Positions 1 to 6,769 of a stretch of 9,710 nucleotides of DNA are shown piece after piece; position 1 is the stretch's first letter, and each line of letters starts with the position of its first letter. The position numbers were made by a program, and so were the translations under genes. Origin of the DNA: Acidobacteriaceae bacterium (lineage in GTDB: Bacteria > Acidobacteriota > Terriglobia > Terriglobales > Acidobacteriaceae). The notes under the pieces are model-generated. The model was given only the letters and a program-made list of their open reading frames with translations. It searched no databases and was not told the origin of the DNA. The stretch spans positions 1 through 9,710 of the forward strand of contig JASHUR010000295.1 of the NCBI GenBank assembly GCA_030039895.1, given 5' to 3'.

Positions 1-90
1 GGGCTGGTGGTGCAGGTTCCTCCGTTTATTAATGAGGGCGAGCGGATTCGCGTGGACACGGCGGAGGGAGCGTATCTAAGTAGGGCTTAG
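1..90 (+). CDS. efp: Elongation factor P, C-terminal end (partial)
   Basis: The first 29 codons of frame 1 are open and end at TAG (88-90). The peptide contains VVQVPPFINEGERIRVDT and ends AYLSRA. This is the characteristic end of the EF-P C-terminal OB domain, where family members typically read VQVPPFxxEGxxIxVDTxxGxYxxRA. EF-P binds the ribosome between the P and E sites and relieves stalling at polyproline stretches. The rest of the gene lies left of the window, so the modified tip residue that defines the EF-P subtype cannot be seen. The next gene starts 17 bp downstream on the same strand, so read-through into it is likely. Confidence 0.93.
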   Translation, partial: GLVVQVPPFINEGERIRVDTAEGAYLSRA

Positions 91-107
91 GGGACGGGTC
101 AAGGACT

Positions 108-1124
108 ATGGCGATAGAGAACGGAAGCTATTGGGTCATACACGCTGGGCACTTGTCGGAGCGCGATCAATTGTTTCGCAGCGGTACCGTTGCTATAGGT
201 TGGGCAAACTTGGGCGATTTGAGTCAGATTGCAGGCAGCCGCCCGGCATTTCGCTCTGCGGTTTCCAAACAATGGCCTCAATGGTCGAAAGGGCTTGTTC
301 AGAACAGCGCAAGCCAATTGTTTCGCTTTATCCATGAAATGGGCGAAGGCGATCCTATCCTTTATCCGTGTAAGCCAACTCGTGAAATCTTCTACGGCGC
401 GATCTCTGGTCCCTATCAGTACGTTCCATCTGGTGAGTTGAGTAATAGGCGCGAGGTTCGTTGGGAAGGCAAAATATCTCGGGATGCCCTTACTCAAGGT
501 GCAAAATACGAGCTTGGTTCCGCGCTCACTCTGTTTCAATTCAAGAACTACGCGGATGATTTTCGTTCTGCAATTAGGCAAGGTACAAAGGCTGAGCCAG
601 AGTCAGAATCAGGGGATTTGCTTCAGTCTGATGAAGACGAGACAGTCAATTTAGTAGCCACTCAGGTCCAGGAATCGACAGCTGACTTTGTTCTCGATCA
701 GCTGTTGAGGCGTACCAAGGGCTATCCATTTCAAACAGTTGTGGCTGGGGTATTAAGCGCTCTCGGTTACAGAGTTCGCGAATCAGCGGTTGGTGTTGAT
801 GGCGGCATTGATCTCGTTGCTCGAAGGGATGAGCTAGAGATCGAGCCGCCGCTTATTAAAGTGCAGGTCAAGAGCAATGATGTAGGTGATCCGGTTGTCT
901 CTTCCCTCGCAGGAAAATTGGGCCCGACAGACTTGGGGCTAGTCGTTACGTTGGGGTCTTTTAGTAAGCAGGCACGTGAGTTTGCAAAAACTCGGAGTAA
1001 TTTGCGATTGATCGACGGGGAGGAGTTCGTCGAGCTATTTCTTATGCATTATGAAAAGCTTGATGCGTCTCTTAAGGCGACAATTCCGCTTAAACAGGTC
1101 TACATCCCTGTTAAACAACTCTGA
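108..1124 (+). CDS. Mrr-type restriction endonuclease with EVE/PUA-like N-terminal domain
   Basis: This 338-residue protein has two recognisable parts. Residues about 7-155 contain WVIHAG, VAIGWANLGDLSQ, GDPILYPCKPTREIFYGAISG and EVRW. That pattern resembles the EVE/PUA-like module found in front of Mrr nucleases (COG4127-like proteins). A polar, acidic linker runs from about 158 to 190. Residues about 192-312 form an Mrr_cat PD-(D/E)xK nuclease: a helix with GYPFQTVVAGVLSALGY, then GVDGGIDLVAR with D235, then KVQVKS with Q253 and K255, the Q-x-K variant typical of Mrr. The family usually cleaves modified foreign DNA (type IV restriction), and no methyltransferase is adjacent, which fits. ATG 108 has AAGGA at 101-105, a short spacing. 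GC is near 50% in the stretches I counted, against about 65-70% in neighbours, suggesting horizontal acquisition. The nuclease call is firm. The modified-base-reading role of the N-terminus is inferred. Confidence 0.85.
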   Translation: MAIENGSYWVIHAGHLSERDQLFRSGTVAIGWANLGDLSQIAGSRPAFRSAVSKQWPQWSKGLVQNSASQLFRFIHEMGEGDPILYPCKPTREIFYGAISGPYQYVPSGELSNRREVRWEGKISRDALTQGAKYELGSALTLFQFKNYADDFRSAIRQGTKAEPESESGDLLQSDEDETVNLVATQVQESTADFVLDQLLRRTKGYPFQTVVAGVLSALGYRVRESAVGVDGGIDLVARRDELEIEPPLIKVQVKSNDVGDPVVSSLAGKLGPTDLGLVVTLGSFSKQAREFAKTRSNLRLIDGEEFVELFLMHYEKLDASLKATIPLKQVYIPVKQL

Positions 1125-1211
1125 TTGATAGCGCTTCATCAACGCTCCTGTGTTGCCTCGTGATGGGCATTGGCTTCCGGCTGTTGTGTACTGAAAGACA
1201 AGTGAGATTGG

Positions 1212-1243
1212 ACGGCGCGGCGATGGCTGCGCCGTTTTGTTTT
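1212..1243 (+). terminator. Rho-independent terminator after the Mrr-type gene
   Basis: A 10-bp stem (1212-1221 with 1226-1235, ACGGCGCGGC against GCTGCGCCGT, one G-T wobble) closes a GATG loop. It is followed by a T-rich tract, TTTTGTTTT (1235-1243). On the opposite strand the hairpin is not followed by a T run, so it serves the plus-strand unit efp plus nuclease. It lies 14 bp before the end of the convergent patatin gene. Confidence 0.85.
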
Positions 1244-1257
1244 GTGCGGAGTCCGGG

Positions 1258-2445
1258 TCAGCGAATGGATTCCCAGGCTGCGAGCGCGGCGGAGAAGGTG
1301 CTTTGGCCGAGCTCAGGGGTGAGCGTGGTGCTGTCCATGCGGATGGGCTGGTTGGGGGCCTGATCGTTGAGCCAGAGATCGGCGTAGGCGGTGATGGAGT
1401 CGACCTGCGGCTGGAGGATGGCGTCCATGTCGAGGTTGGCGAGGGCCTGGAAGTCGTCGGCGGACATAGAGCCGGGCGCGATGAAGTTGCCATCGGGGCC
1501 GGGGACGGGGCTGATGAGCGGGTTCATGCGGACGATGCGGCTGTTGGGCTGCGGAGGCGTGAGGCCGGCTCCGGAAGCGGTGAGGACGTGAGCGAGGAAG
1601 GTGGCGAAGTCGGGCGGATCGTCGACGATGGCTCCGGCGAGCTTGGCGAGGTCGTGGGGAAATCCGGTAGGCGAGAGCGGTTGAGTGAAGGGCGGCTGTG
1701 CGGGATCAGTGGTGGGCAGGGCGACAGACGCAGTGCCGAGGCTGAGCGCGGCGAGGTTGAGTGGGTCCTGGCCGAGGCCGATGGCTTCGGTGACAGCGGC
1801 GTGGACGGGATTGTTGCAGCCGGAGATGGCTCCGTCCCAGTAGCGGCCGGAGTGGCCGGGGAATTCGGTGGGGGCGTCGAAGTAGTTGACGGGCGCGTTG
1901 GATGAGGCGTGGATGGCTTCAGCGAGAGTGACGTTGGTCGTGTCGCCGGTGCCCCAGGACGGGCTGGAGACGGATTCAGAGCGGAAGAAGGTGGCGCGGT
2001 TGCGGTCGTAGTTGAAGCCAACAATGAGGGCGTGGAGATCATTGGATGAGCCGGTGCGGCGGATTCCGCGGACGGCGTCGGCGAGGGTCATGTCTCCGGT
2101 TTGCTTGAGCACCTGGCGGATGGCGGGAAGCTTGGCGGCGGCGCTGTATTTGGGGCCGCTGCCGAGGAGGGTGCGCAGGAGGGCGTCTTCAACGGAATGC
2201 GTTTTGGAGAAGATGGTCTGGCGCTCGACCTGGCTGTTGAAGAAATCGTAGATTTCGCCGAGGGTGAAGTCGGCGAGGAGGCAGCCGAGGACGATGCTTC
2301 CGCCGGAGTTGGCGGCGGCGAGGTCGAAGGTGGAGAGGACTTCGTGGCCGGTGGTGGATGCGGAGTAGATGCGGATGAGGGCCTTGACGTGGATGATGGC
2401 CCAGCTACCGCCACCGTCGAGTGAGAGGATTCGATAGGTTGGCAT
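1258..2445 (-). CDS. Patatin-like phospholipase family protein
   Basis: This 395-residue protein fits the patatin-like acyl hydrolase fold, whose members use a Ser-Asp dyad to release fatty acids from phospholipids or other acyl esters. The oxyanion-hole stretch ILSLDGGGS lies near residues 6-14. The nucleophile elbow is FDLAAANSGGSIV, with Ser47 as the likely nucleophile. The dyad Asp is in YWDGAISGCNNP (Asp204). No signal peptide or membrane segment is evident. Two positions depart from the family: the elbow reads A-N-S-G-G rather than G-x-S-x-G, and the oxyanion motif reads DGGGSW rather than DGGGxRG. I chose ATG 2445 over GTG 2451 because GAGG (2451-2454) sits 5 nt before it and overlaps the GTG. 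The gene converges on the Mrr-type gene and diverges from acyP. Its GC matches the resident genome. The substrate is unknown. Confidence 0.85.
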   Translation of the reverse strand: MPTYRILSLDGGGSWAIIHVKALIRIYSASTTGHEVLSTFDLAAANSGGSIVLGCLLADFTLGEIYDFFNSQVERQTIFSKTHSVEDALLRTLLGSGPKYSAAAKLPAIRQVLKQTGDMTLADAVRGIRRTGSSNDLHALIVGFNYDRNRATFFRSESVSSPSWGTGDTTNVTLAEAIHASSNAPVNYFDAPTEFPGHSGRYWDGAISGCNNPVHAAVTEAIGLGQDPLNLAALSLGTASVALPTTDPAQPPFTQPLSPTGFPHDLAKLAGAIVDDPPDFATFLAHVLTASGAGLTPPQPNSRIVRMNPLISPVPGPDGNFIAPGSMSADDFQALANLDMDAILQPQVDSITAYADLWLNDQAPNQPIRMDSTTLTPELGQSTFSAALAAWESIR

Positions 2446-2627
2446 GCGCACCTCGATGGCCCGGAGCGCGGGGTTTGACTACGGCCGCGGAGCACAGCGG
2501 GCCAGAGTGAGAAGTTTACGGCAATTTGGGGTGCGGAGTAAGAGGTTTTGTGGGCGTGAAGGGTTACGGTTGGGTTGCGCTGCGGCGCGGGCATCTGAAA
2601 GACTGAGGCGGCGTCATTTTAGAAATC

Positions 2628-2909
2628 ATGGTTCGGCATTATCTGGTGAAGGGGCGCGTGCAGGGAGTCGGCTTCCGGTGGTATGTGCATCGGGAGGCGG
2701 GCGATCTGGATTTGCGTGGATGGGTCCGCAACACCGAAGACGGGTTTGTTGAGGTGGTGGCTGCGGGCGATGAGGACGAACTGGGATTGCTGCGCGAGGC
2801 CCTGAAGAAGGGATCGCGGGGCAGCCGGGTGGATGCGATTGTGGAGCATGATCTCGAGGACAGTGAGGGCGAAGGGCTGGGGCCGTTCAAGATAGAAGGC
2901 GCGTGGTAG
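2628..2909 (+). CDS. acyP: Acylphosphatase
   Basis: This 93-residue protein has the usual acylphosphatase length and signatures. The substrate-binding loop is GRVQGVGFRWYV (residues 9-20) with catalytic Arg17, followed by GWVRNTEDGFVEV (31-43) with catalytic Asn35. The family hydrolyses the carboxyl-phosphate bond of acylphosphates such as 1,3-bisphosphoglycerate or carbamoyl phosphate in the cytoplasm. The N-terminal MVRHYLVKGRVQG aligns with family starts, which supports ATG 2628. No good Shine-Dalgarno sequence precedes it (TTTTAGAAATC). It is followed by apt on the same strand after a 123-bp gap holding a dispersed repeat, so the two need not form one operon. Confidence 0.95.
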   Translation: MVRHYLVKGRVQGVGFRWYVHREAGDLDLRGWVRNTEDGFVEVVAAGDEDELGLLREALKKGSRGSRVDAIVEHDLEDSEGEGLGPFKIEGAW

Positions 2910-2925
2910 ACGATGAAGAAAAGCC

Positions 2926-2957
2926 GTCTCTCGACTGCGCTTCGCTCGGGATGACAA
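2926..2957. repeat. Dispersed palindromic intergenic repeat
   Basis: The gap between acyP and apt holds the motif CTCGACTGCGCTTCGCTCGG followed by GATGACA. CGA (2932-2934) pairs with TCG (2946-2948) and GCG (2937-2939) with CGC (2943-2945) around a CTT loop, with a CT bulge, so it folds as a small imperfect hairpin. The reverse strand translates as CHPERSAVERR or SSRAKRSRE. I recognise these peptides as frequent spurious translations of a dispersed bacterial intergenic repeat. The copy number in this genome cannot be told from one window. Confidence 0.65.
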
Positions 2958-3016
2958 TTCACTGTTGCCCTGAGATTTTTGGTAAAGCAGAGATTGTGAT
3001 TTGAGTTAGCAAAGGT

Positions 3017-3023
3017 AAAGGAG
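3017..3023 (+). promoter_or_regulatory. Ribosome binding site that sets the apt start
   Basis: AAAGGAG at 3017-3023 is a near-consensus Shine-Dalgarno sequence. The upstream TTG at 3024 abuts it with no spacing. The in-frame TTG at 3033 has a normal 9-nt spacer and is therefore preferred. There is no ATG near the N-terminus in this frame. Confidence 0.75.
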
Positions 3024-3032
3024 TTGGGAATT

Positions 3033-3578
3033 TTGGCAAGACAAGAGCAGATCAATTGCGAGCCGTTGAAGGCGCTGGTGCGGACGGTTCCGGATTTTCC
3101 GAAGCCGGGGATTTTGTTCTATGACATTACGACCTTGCTGAAAGACAAGAAGGGGTTTGCCGAGCTGATTGACGCGCTGGCCGCGCACTACATTGGTAAA
3201 GACATTGACCTGGTGCTGGGGATTGAGGCGCGAGGATTTATTTTTGGACCGGCGCTGGCGTACCGGCTGAATGCGGGGTTTGTCCCGGTGCGGAAGCCGA
3301 GGAAGCTTCCGGCAGAGACGGCGAAGGTGACGTACGACCTGGAGTACGGGACGGACACGCTGGAGATCCATGTGGACGCGATTGAGCCGGGACAGAACGT
3401 GGTGCTCGTGGACGATCTTCTGGCGACGGGTGGCACGATGGAGGCCACGGTGAAGCTGGTGCAGCAGCTGGGCGGGCACATCTCCGGGCTGGCCTTTGCG
3501 GTGGAGCTGGACTTTTTAAAGGGGCGGGAGCGGTTTCCGCACTACGACGTATTCAGCCTGCTGCACTACGACGAGTGA
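3033..3578 (+). CDS. apt: Adenine phosphoribosyltransferase
   Basis: From the TTG at 3033 the protein has 181 residues, close to the family norm of 170-180. It converts adenine plus PRPP to AMP plus pyrophosphate (purine salvage, cytoplasmic). Visible family landmarks are VPDFPKPGILFYDIT near the N-terminus (19-33), GIEARGFIFG (63-72), the flexible-loop RKPRKLP (87-93) with YDLEYG (101-106), and the PRPP-binding VVLVDDLLATGGT (123-135), all intact. A TTG start is unusual, but the spacing to the Shine-Dalgarno sequence supports it. A version beginning at TTG 3024 would add three residues. A strong terminator 81 bp after the stop suggests that apt ends its transcript. Confidence 0.96.
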   Translation: MARQEQINCEPLKALVRTVPDFPKPGILFYDITTLLKDKKGFAELIDALAAHYIGKDIDLVLGIEARGFIFGPALAYRLNAGFVPVRKPRKLPAETAKVTYDLEYGTDTLEIHVDAIEPGQNVVLVDDLLATGGTMEATVKLVQQLGGHISGLAFAVELDFLKGRERFPHYDVFSLLHYDE

Positions 3579-3659
3579 GTGCTGGCCGCACTGGCGACTG
3601 CTTCGCGTGGGCGCTTCCGCTGGTCGCGCATGAGTTTCTGGCAAAAACTTTGCGTTCAT

Positions 3660-3698
3660 AGCGTTGCCGCCTTGCGTGAAATGGCGGCAACGCTTTTT
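3660..3698 (+). terminator. Rho-independent terminator after apt
   Basis: A perfect 12-bp stem (AGCGTTGCCGCC 3660-3671 with GGCGGCAACGCT 3683-3694) encloses an 11-nt loop. The stem's final T begins a run of five Ts (3694-3698). On the minus strand the hairpin is not followed by Ts, so it primarily ends the apt transcript, although it lies only 8 bp from the end of the convergent DUF892 gene. Confidence 0.9.
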
Positions 3699-3706
3699 CG
3701 AGTCGC

Positions 3707-4198
3707 TCAGGCGGCGCGGCGGGTGACGCGCACGCGGCGTGAGAGCTGGCTGAGGCGGACGTCGGCGCGCATCTCCTCGTCGAGGGTTTCCGAGAGGAAG
3801 CGGGCGGAGTCGGACTCGTCAAGGTGCTCGGCGTAGGTGCGGGCGGAGCTGTAGGCGGCGATTTCGTAGTGCTCGACGCGCTGCATGGCGGCGATGAGTC
3901 CGGCATCCATGACTTCGGCGTCGCCGCCGTCGCGGACGCGTTCTTCGACCTCATGCAAAAGGACGTGCACGCCATCGCAGGTTTTCTCGTTGGGCGTCTC
4001 GTTCATGCGTTTGAGGATCTTGGACAGGCGCGCGACATGGAGCGCGGACTCGTCATGGTGCTGCTGGAGGGCCTGCTTGAGGCGAGTGTCATGCGCGGCC
4101 TTGATGATGCGCGGGAGGCAATGGGTGATTTGCTGTTCGGCAGAATAGAGGTCCTGCAGTTCTGCAATAAAGAGTTCGCGTAATGGTTCGTAATTCAT
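3707..4198 (-). CDS. DUF892 (YciE/YciF) ferritin-like protein
   Basis: This 163-residue protein matches the YciE/YciF ferritin-like four-helix-bundle family. It opens with LRELFIAELQDLYSAEQQ (residues 6-23), then has HHDESALHVARL (47-58), MQRVEHYEIAAYSSARTYAE (105-124) and FLSETLDEEMRAD (134-146). The spaced Glu and His residues (E13, E50, H54, E109, E112, E141, E142) are of the kind that bind a di-metal centre in ferritin-like folds. Members are linked to stress responses, but the exact reaction is unproven. The C-terminal tail is Arg-rich (RRVRVTRRAA). ATG 4198 has GGAG at 4207-4210 with an 8-nt spacer. It is the last of the minus-strand genes here, 104 bp beyond the small unknown gene, so it may have its own promoter. 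Confidence 0.9.
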   Translation of the reverse strand: MNYEPLRELFIAELQDLYSAEQQITHCLPRIIKAAHDTRLKQALQQHHDESALHVARLSKILKRMNETPNEKTCDGVHVLLHEVEERVRDGGDAEVMDAGLIAAMQRVEHYEIAAYSSARTYAEHLDESDSARFLSETLDEEMRADVRLSQLSRRVRVTRRAA

Positions 4199-4302
4199 GT
4201 GGAAGACTCCGCTATGGATGTGACGTACGCGGCGTGCTTGTGCTTAGATGCGTAGGCGGAATAGACAGACACTTACTTCTTTGCAGCGGAAGGATGAGGG
4301 GA

Positions 4303-4563
4303 CTACAGCTCGGTGATGCGCAGCGTTTCGCCGGGCTTGAGGTAGCCCTTACGGCGGAACCAGTTCTCCATCGAAGGTTGGAGACGGTCGAGCGGGACGC
4401 GGAATCCGGCTTCGAGGAGGCCGTCGGCGGCGGGGAGGGTGTCGTCGAAGACGGCGTCGTTGGTGAAGTTGCGCATGGCGAAGTTGTCGATCCACTTGAT
4501 GGGGCAGAGGTGTGTGCGGCCTTCGGCGTCAATGCGTTCGATCTGGAGTTTGCGGAAGAACAT
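4303..4563 (-). CDS. Small conserved-looking hypothetical protein
   Basis: This 86-residue protein starts MFFRKLQIERIDAEGR and ends GETLRITEL. I do not recognise a family. It is a soluble, mixed-charge sequence with WIDNFAMRNFTNDAVFDDTL in the middle and LDRLQPSMENWFRRKGYLKPGE near the end. It has no signal peptide or membrane segment and a single Cys. The absence of low-complexity sequence makes it look like a real gene rather than a shadow frame. No Shine-Dalgarno sequence is visible: the 8 nt before ATG 4563 are pyrimidine-rich and abut a 7-bp repeat array. A longer frame to TTG 4605 would translate that array (LLAIGY) and is rejected. It lies 97 bp downstream of pckA on the same strand. 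Confidence 0.65.
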   Translation of the reverse strand: MFFRKLQIERIDAEGRTHLCPIKWIDNFAMRNFTNDAVFDDTLPAADGLLEAGFRVPLDRLQPSMENWFRRKGYLKPGETLRITEL

Positions 4564-4571
4564 TGAGGAGT

Positions 4572-4613
4572 AGCCAATAGCCAATAGGCAGCAGCCAAGA
4601 GCCAATAGCCAAT
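4572..4613. repeat. Heptanucleotide tandem array, six units
   Basis: Six 7-bp units run from 4572 to 4613. Four are AGCCAAT, in two pairs. The pairs are separated by the degenerate units AGGCAGC and AGCCAAG. The array lies between pckA and the small gene, ending 8 bp before the small gene's ATG. The same unit recurs at 8110-8144, so this is a dispersed short tandem repeat rather than part of a gene. Confidence 0.8.
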
Positions 4614-4660
4614 AGATTATCGTGGCGGGGCTGGAAGAGTTAAGAAAGCTGCTCTTCTGC

Positions 4661-6217
4661 TTACTGTTTCTTCACTTCAAAGCGGCGGAAGTTATCCTGG
4701 AATTTGGCGGCGAGGGCGCGGGCCTGCGCGTCGTAAGCAGCCTTGTCGGCCCAGGCGTTGCGCGGGTTGAGGAGCTCGCTGGGGACGCCGGGGCATGACG
4801 TGGGGATGCTGAGGCCGAAGGCTTCTTCCGTAACGTATTCGACGTGAGCGAGTTCGCCGGCGAGAGCGGCATTGACCATGGCGCGGGTGTGCGGGAGGCT
4901 CATGCGGCGTCCGGTGCCGAAGGCTCCGCCGGTCCAGCCGGTGTTGACGAGCCAGACGCTGACGTTGTGCTCGCGCATGCGGCGGCCGAGCATTTCCGCG
5001 TAGACGCGCGGCGCGAGCGGCAGAAAGGGCGAGGCGAAGCAGGTGGAGAACTCAGGAACGGGCTCGCTGCCGAGGCCGGCTTCGGTTCCGGCGAGCTTGG
5101 CGGTGTATCCGGAGAGGAAGTGATACATGGCCTGCTCGGGATTGAGGCGGGCGATGGGCGGGAGCACTCCGAAGGCGTCAGCGGTGAGGAAGAGGACGTT
5201 TTTGGGGTGGTTGCCGACGCCGGGGATGGCGGCGTTGGCGATGAAATCGATGGGATAGGCGGCGCGGGTGTTCTCGGTGTAGCGGACGTCGGAGTAGTCG
5301 GGCTCGCCGGAGGCGGCGTCGATGACGACGTTTTCAAGGACGGAGCCGAAGCGGATGGCGTGGTAGATCTGCGGCTCTTTTTCCTCGGTGAGGTCGATGC
5401 ACTTGGCGTAACAGCCGCCCTCGAAGTTGAAGATGCCGTTGGGGCTCCAGCCGTGTTCGTCATCGCCGATGAGGCGTCGTGCAGGGTCGGCGGAGAGAGT
5501 GGTTTTGCCGGTTCCTGAGAGGCCGAAGAAGAGCGCGGTGTTGCCGTCGGCTCCGATATTGGCGGAGCAGTGCATGGGGAAAACGTCGCGGTTGGGAAGC
5601 AGGTAGTTCATGACGCCGAAGATGGATTTCTTCATTTCTCCGGCGTACTTGGTGCCGCCTATAAGGATGATTTTGCGCGTGAAGTCGGCGAGGATGAAGG
5701 TCCCGGAGCGGGTTCCGTCGCGTTCGGGGACGGCTTCAAACTCGGGCGCGGCGATCACGGTGAATTCGGCGACATGCGAGGCAAGCTCGGCGGCGGTTGG
5801 TCGGATGAAGAGCTGTTTGACGAAGAGCGCGTGCCAGGCGTACTCGCAGACGACGGTGATGGGGAGCCGGTAGGCGGGATCGGCTCCGGCGGCGAGGTCC
5901 ATAACATAGAGGTCGCGCTCGGCCATGTGGCGCATGACGCGGTCAAGGAGCGCGTCGAACTTGGCGGGTGGGAAGGGTTGGTTGACCTTGCCCCAGTGGA
6001 CGGTGTCGCGGGTGGTGTCGTCTTCGACGATGAACTTGTCGCGCGGGGAGCGTCCGGTGCGCGCGCCGGTGAGGGCGACGAGGGCTCCGTTGGAGGCGAG
6101 GCTGGCTTCGCCGCGTGCGATGGCCGCTTCCACCAACTGCGGCGTGGAGAGATTGCGGTGCACATGGGGACCCTCGGTAAGGGAGTGCATGGAACGCGTA
6201 ACGGTGGATGCTGCCAT
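4661..6217 (-). CDS. pckA: Phosphoenolpyruvate carboxykinase (ATP)
   Basis: This 518-residue protein converts oxaloacetate plus ATP to phosphoenolpyruvate, CO2 and ADP, the first committed step of gluconeogenesis (cytoplasmic). Visible motifs are TGRSPRDKF (54-62, substrate binding), GGTKYAGEMKKSIF (187-200, with metal-binding Lys), PMHCSAN (214-220, with metal-binding His216), the P-loop GLSGTGKTT (232-240), LIGDDEHGW (249-257) followed by FNFEGGCYAK, and ENTRAAYPI (315-323). The P-loop and these signatures define the ATP-dependent enzyme rather than the GTP form. Length is slightly under the usual 530-540. ATG 6217 has AGGAG (6226-6230) with an 8-nt spacer. The upstream region holds the conserved leader element at 6266-6333, a candidate for its control. 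Confidence 0.97.
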   Translation of the reverse strand: MAASTVTRSMHSLTEGPHVHRNLSTPQLVEAAIARGEASLASNGALVALTGARTGRSPRDKFIVEDDTTRDTVHWGKVNQPFPPAKFDALLDRVMRHMAERDLYVMDLAAGADPAYRLPITVVCEYAWHALFVKQLFIRPTAAELASHVAEFTVIAAPEFEAVPERDGTRSGTFILADFTRKIILIGGTKYAGEMKKSIFGVMNYLLPNRDVFPMHCSANIGADGNTALFFGLSGTGKTTLSADPARRLIGDDEHGWSPNGIFNFEGGCYAKCIDLTEEKEPQIYHAIRFGSVLENVVIDAASGEPDYSDVRYTENTRAAYPIDFIANAAIPGVGNHPKNVLFLTADAFGVLPPIARLNPEQAMYHFLSGYTAKLAGTEAGLGSEPVPEFSTCFASPFLPLAPRVYAEMLGRRMREHNVSVWLVNTGWTGGAFGTGRRMSLPHTRAMVNAALAGELAHVEYVTEEAFGLSIPTSCPGVPSELLNPRNAWADKAAYDAQARALAAKFQDNFRRFEVKKQ

Positions 6218-6265
6218 TAACCCAGCTCCTTATATGAAGCAAACCGAGTATTGTCCCATTGGACT

Positions 6266-6333
6266 GGCGGTCCAGGCAACCGCGCCTTCGGCGCCATCCT
6301 GGAACGTTGAACTTAGGCTACTCCCGTTGGTCG
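6266..6333 (-). promoter_or_regulatory. Candidate structured leader element, copy A (upstream of pckA)
   Basis: Read on the minus strand, this element lies 48 nt before the pckA start. It shares with copy B (6811-6876) an exact 16-bp block (GTCCAGGCAACCGCGC on the plus strand, 6270-6285) and an 18-bp block at 6316-6333 with two differences. Between them is a hairpin of GCGCC and GGCGC around three bases (6282-6294), GAA in the minus-strand sense. The orientation and distance to a start codon match copy B, which suggests a 5'-leader RNA or shared operator. I do not recognise the class. A plain dispersed repeat is the main alternative. Confidence 0.5.
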
Positions 6334-6361
6334 TGGATACAGGCTGTTCTCAGACATGGCG

Positions 6362-6769
6362 TTAGGGATTGGGTTGGGAGTCGGCCACTAGCTCCGGGTC
6401 GGGGACGAGGGTGGGGAGCTTGCTGGTGTGTCCGGCCTCGTGGAGGACGGTGTCGAGGTGCTGGAGGACCTCGTCAACTGTCATGGTGTACATTTCGCGG
6501 CCGTTATCGTAGCCGGTTTCGATGGCCTGCTTGAGGTAGTGGCCGGCGATCTGCGCGGCGAGCGCGTCGGTGATGACGTGGCCGGTACGCTTTTTCTGCT
6601 CCACCCATGCCATGCAGGGCATGGCGATCCAGACAGGGCGCCCGTTGACATCGTAGCGGACGTCGACCGCGTCGGCATGGCGTGTGGCGATGGCGACGAC
6701 GTTGGCTGTCCAGCGGCAGCGGAGTTCTTCTCCGGTCCAGCGGTCGGTTACGCGAAAGTCTTCGTACAT
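6362..6769 (-). CDS. Hypothetical protein of unknown function
   Basis: This 135-residue protein begins MYEDFRVTDRWTGEELRCRW. I do not recognise its family. The N-terminal half looks beta-rich (VDVRYDVNGRPVWIAMP), the second half helical (DALAAQIAGHYLKQAIETGYDNG, then VDEVLQHLDTVLHEAGH), and the end is a proline-rich tail. There is no signal peptide or membrane segment. Translated base composition and the lack of low complexity support a real gene. No Shine-Dalgarno sequence precedes ATG 6769. Instead TATAGA lies 5 nt upstream, so a leaderless transcript is possible. It sits upstream of pckA on the same strand, with 144 bp between the genes, and has its own copy of the pckA leader element. Confidence 0.7.
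   Translation of the reverse strand: MYEDFRVTDRWTGEELRCRWTANVVAIATRHADAVDVRYDVNGRPVWIAMPCMAWVEQKKRTGHVITDALAAQIAGHYLKQAIETGYDNGREMYTMTVDEVLQHLDTVLHEAGHTSKLPTLVPDPELVADSQPNP

Noticed and set aside
1090..1116. Imperfect inverted repeat AACAGG/CCTGTT at the end of the Mrr-type gene
   Set aside because: It lies within coding sequence, has no T tract, and a stronger terminator is downstream.
108..2445. A defence island made of the Mrr-type nuclease and the patatin-like gene (for example a CBASS-like patatin effector)
   Set aside because: The genes converge across a terminator, differ in base composition, and no nucleotidyltransferase or other signalling gene is present.
4564..4605. N-terminal extension of the small gene to TTG 4605
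   Set aside because: The added residues are a translation of the heptad array (LLAIGY-type), not conserved protein sequence.
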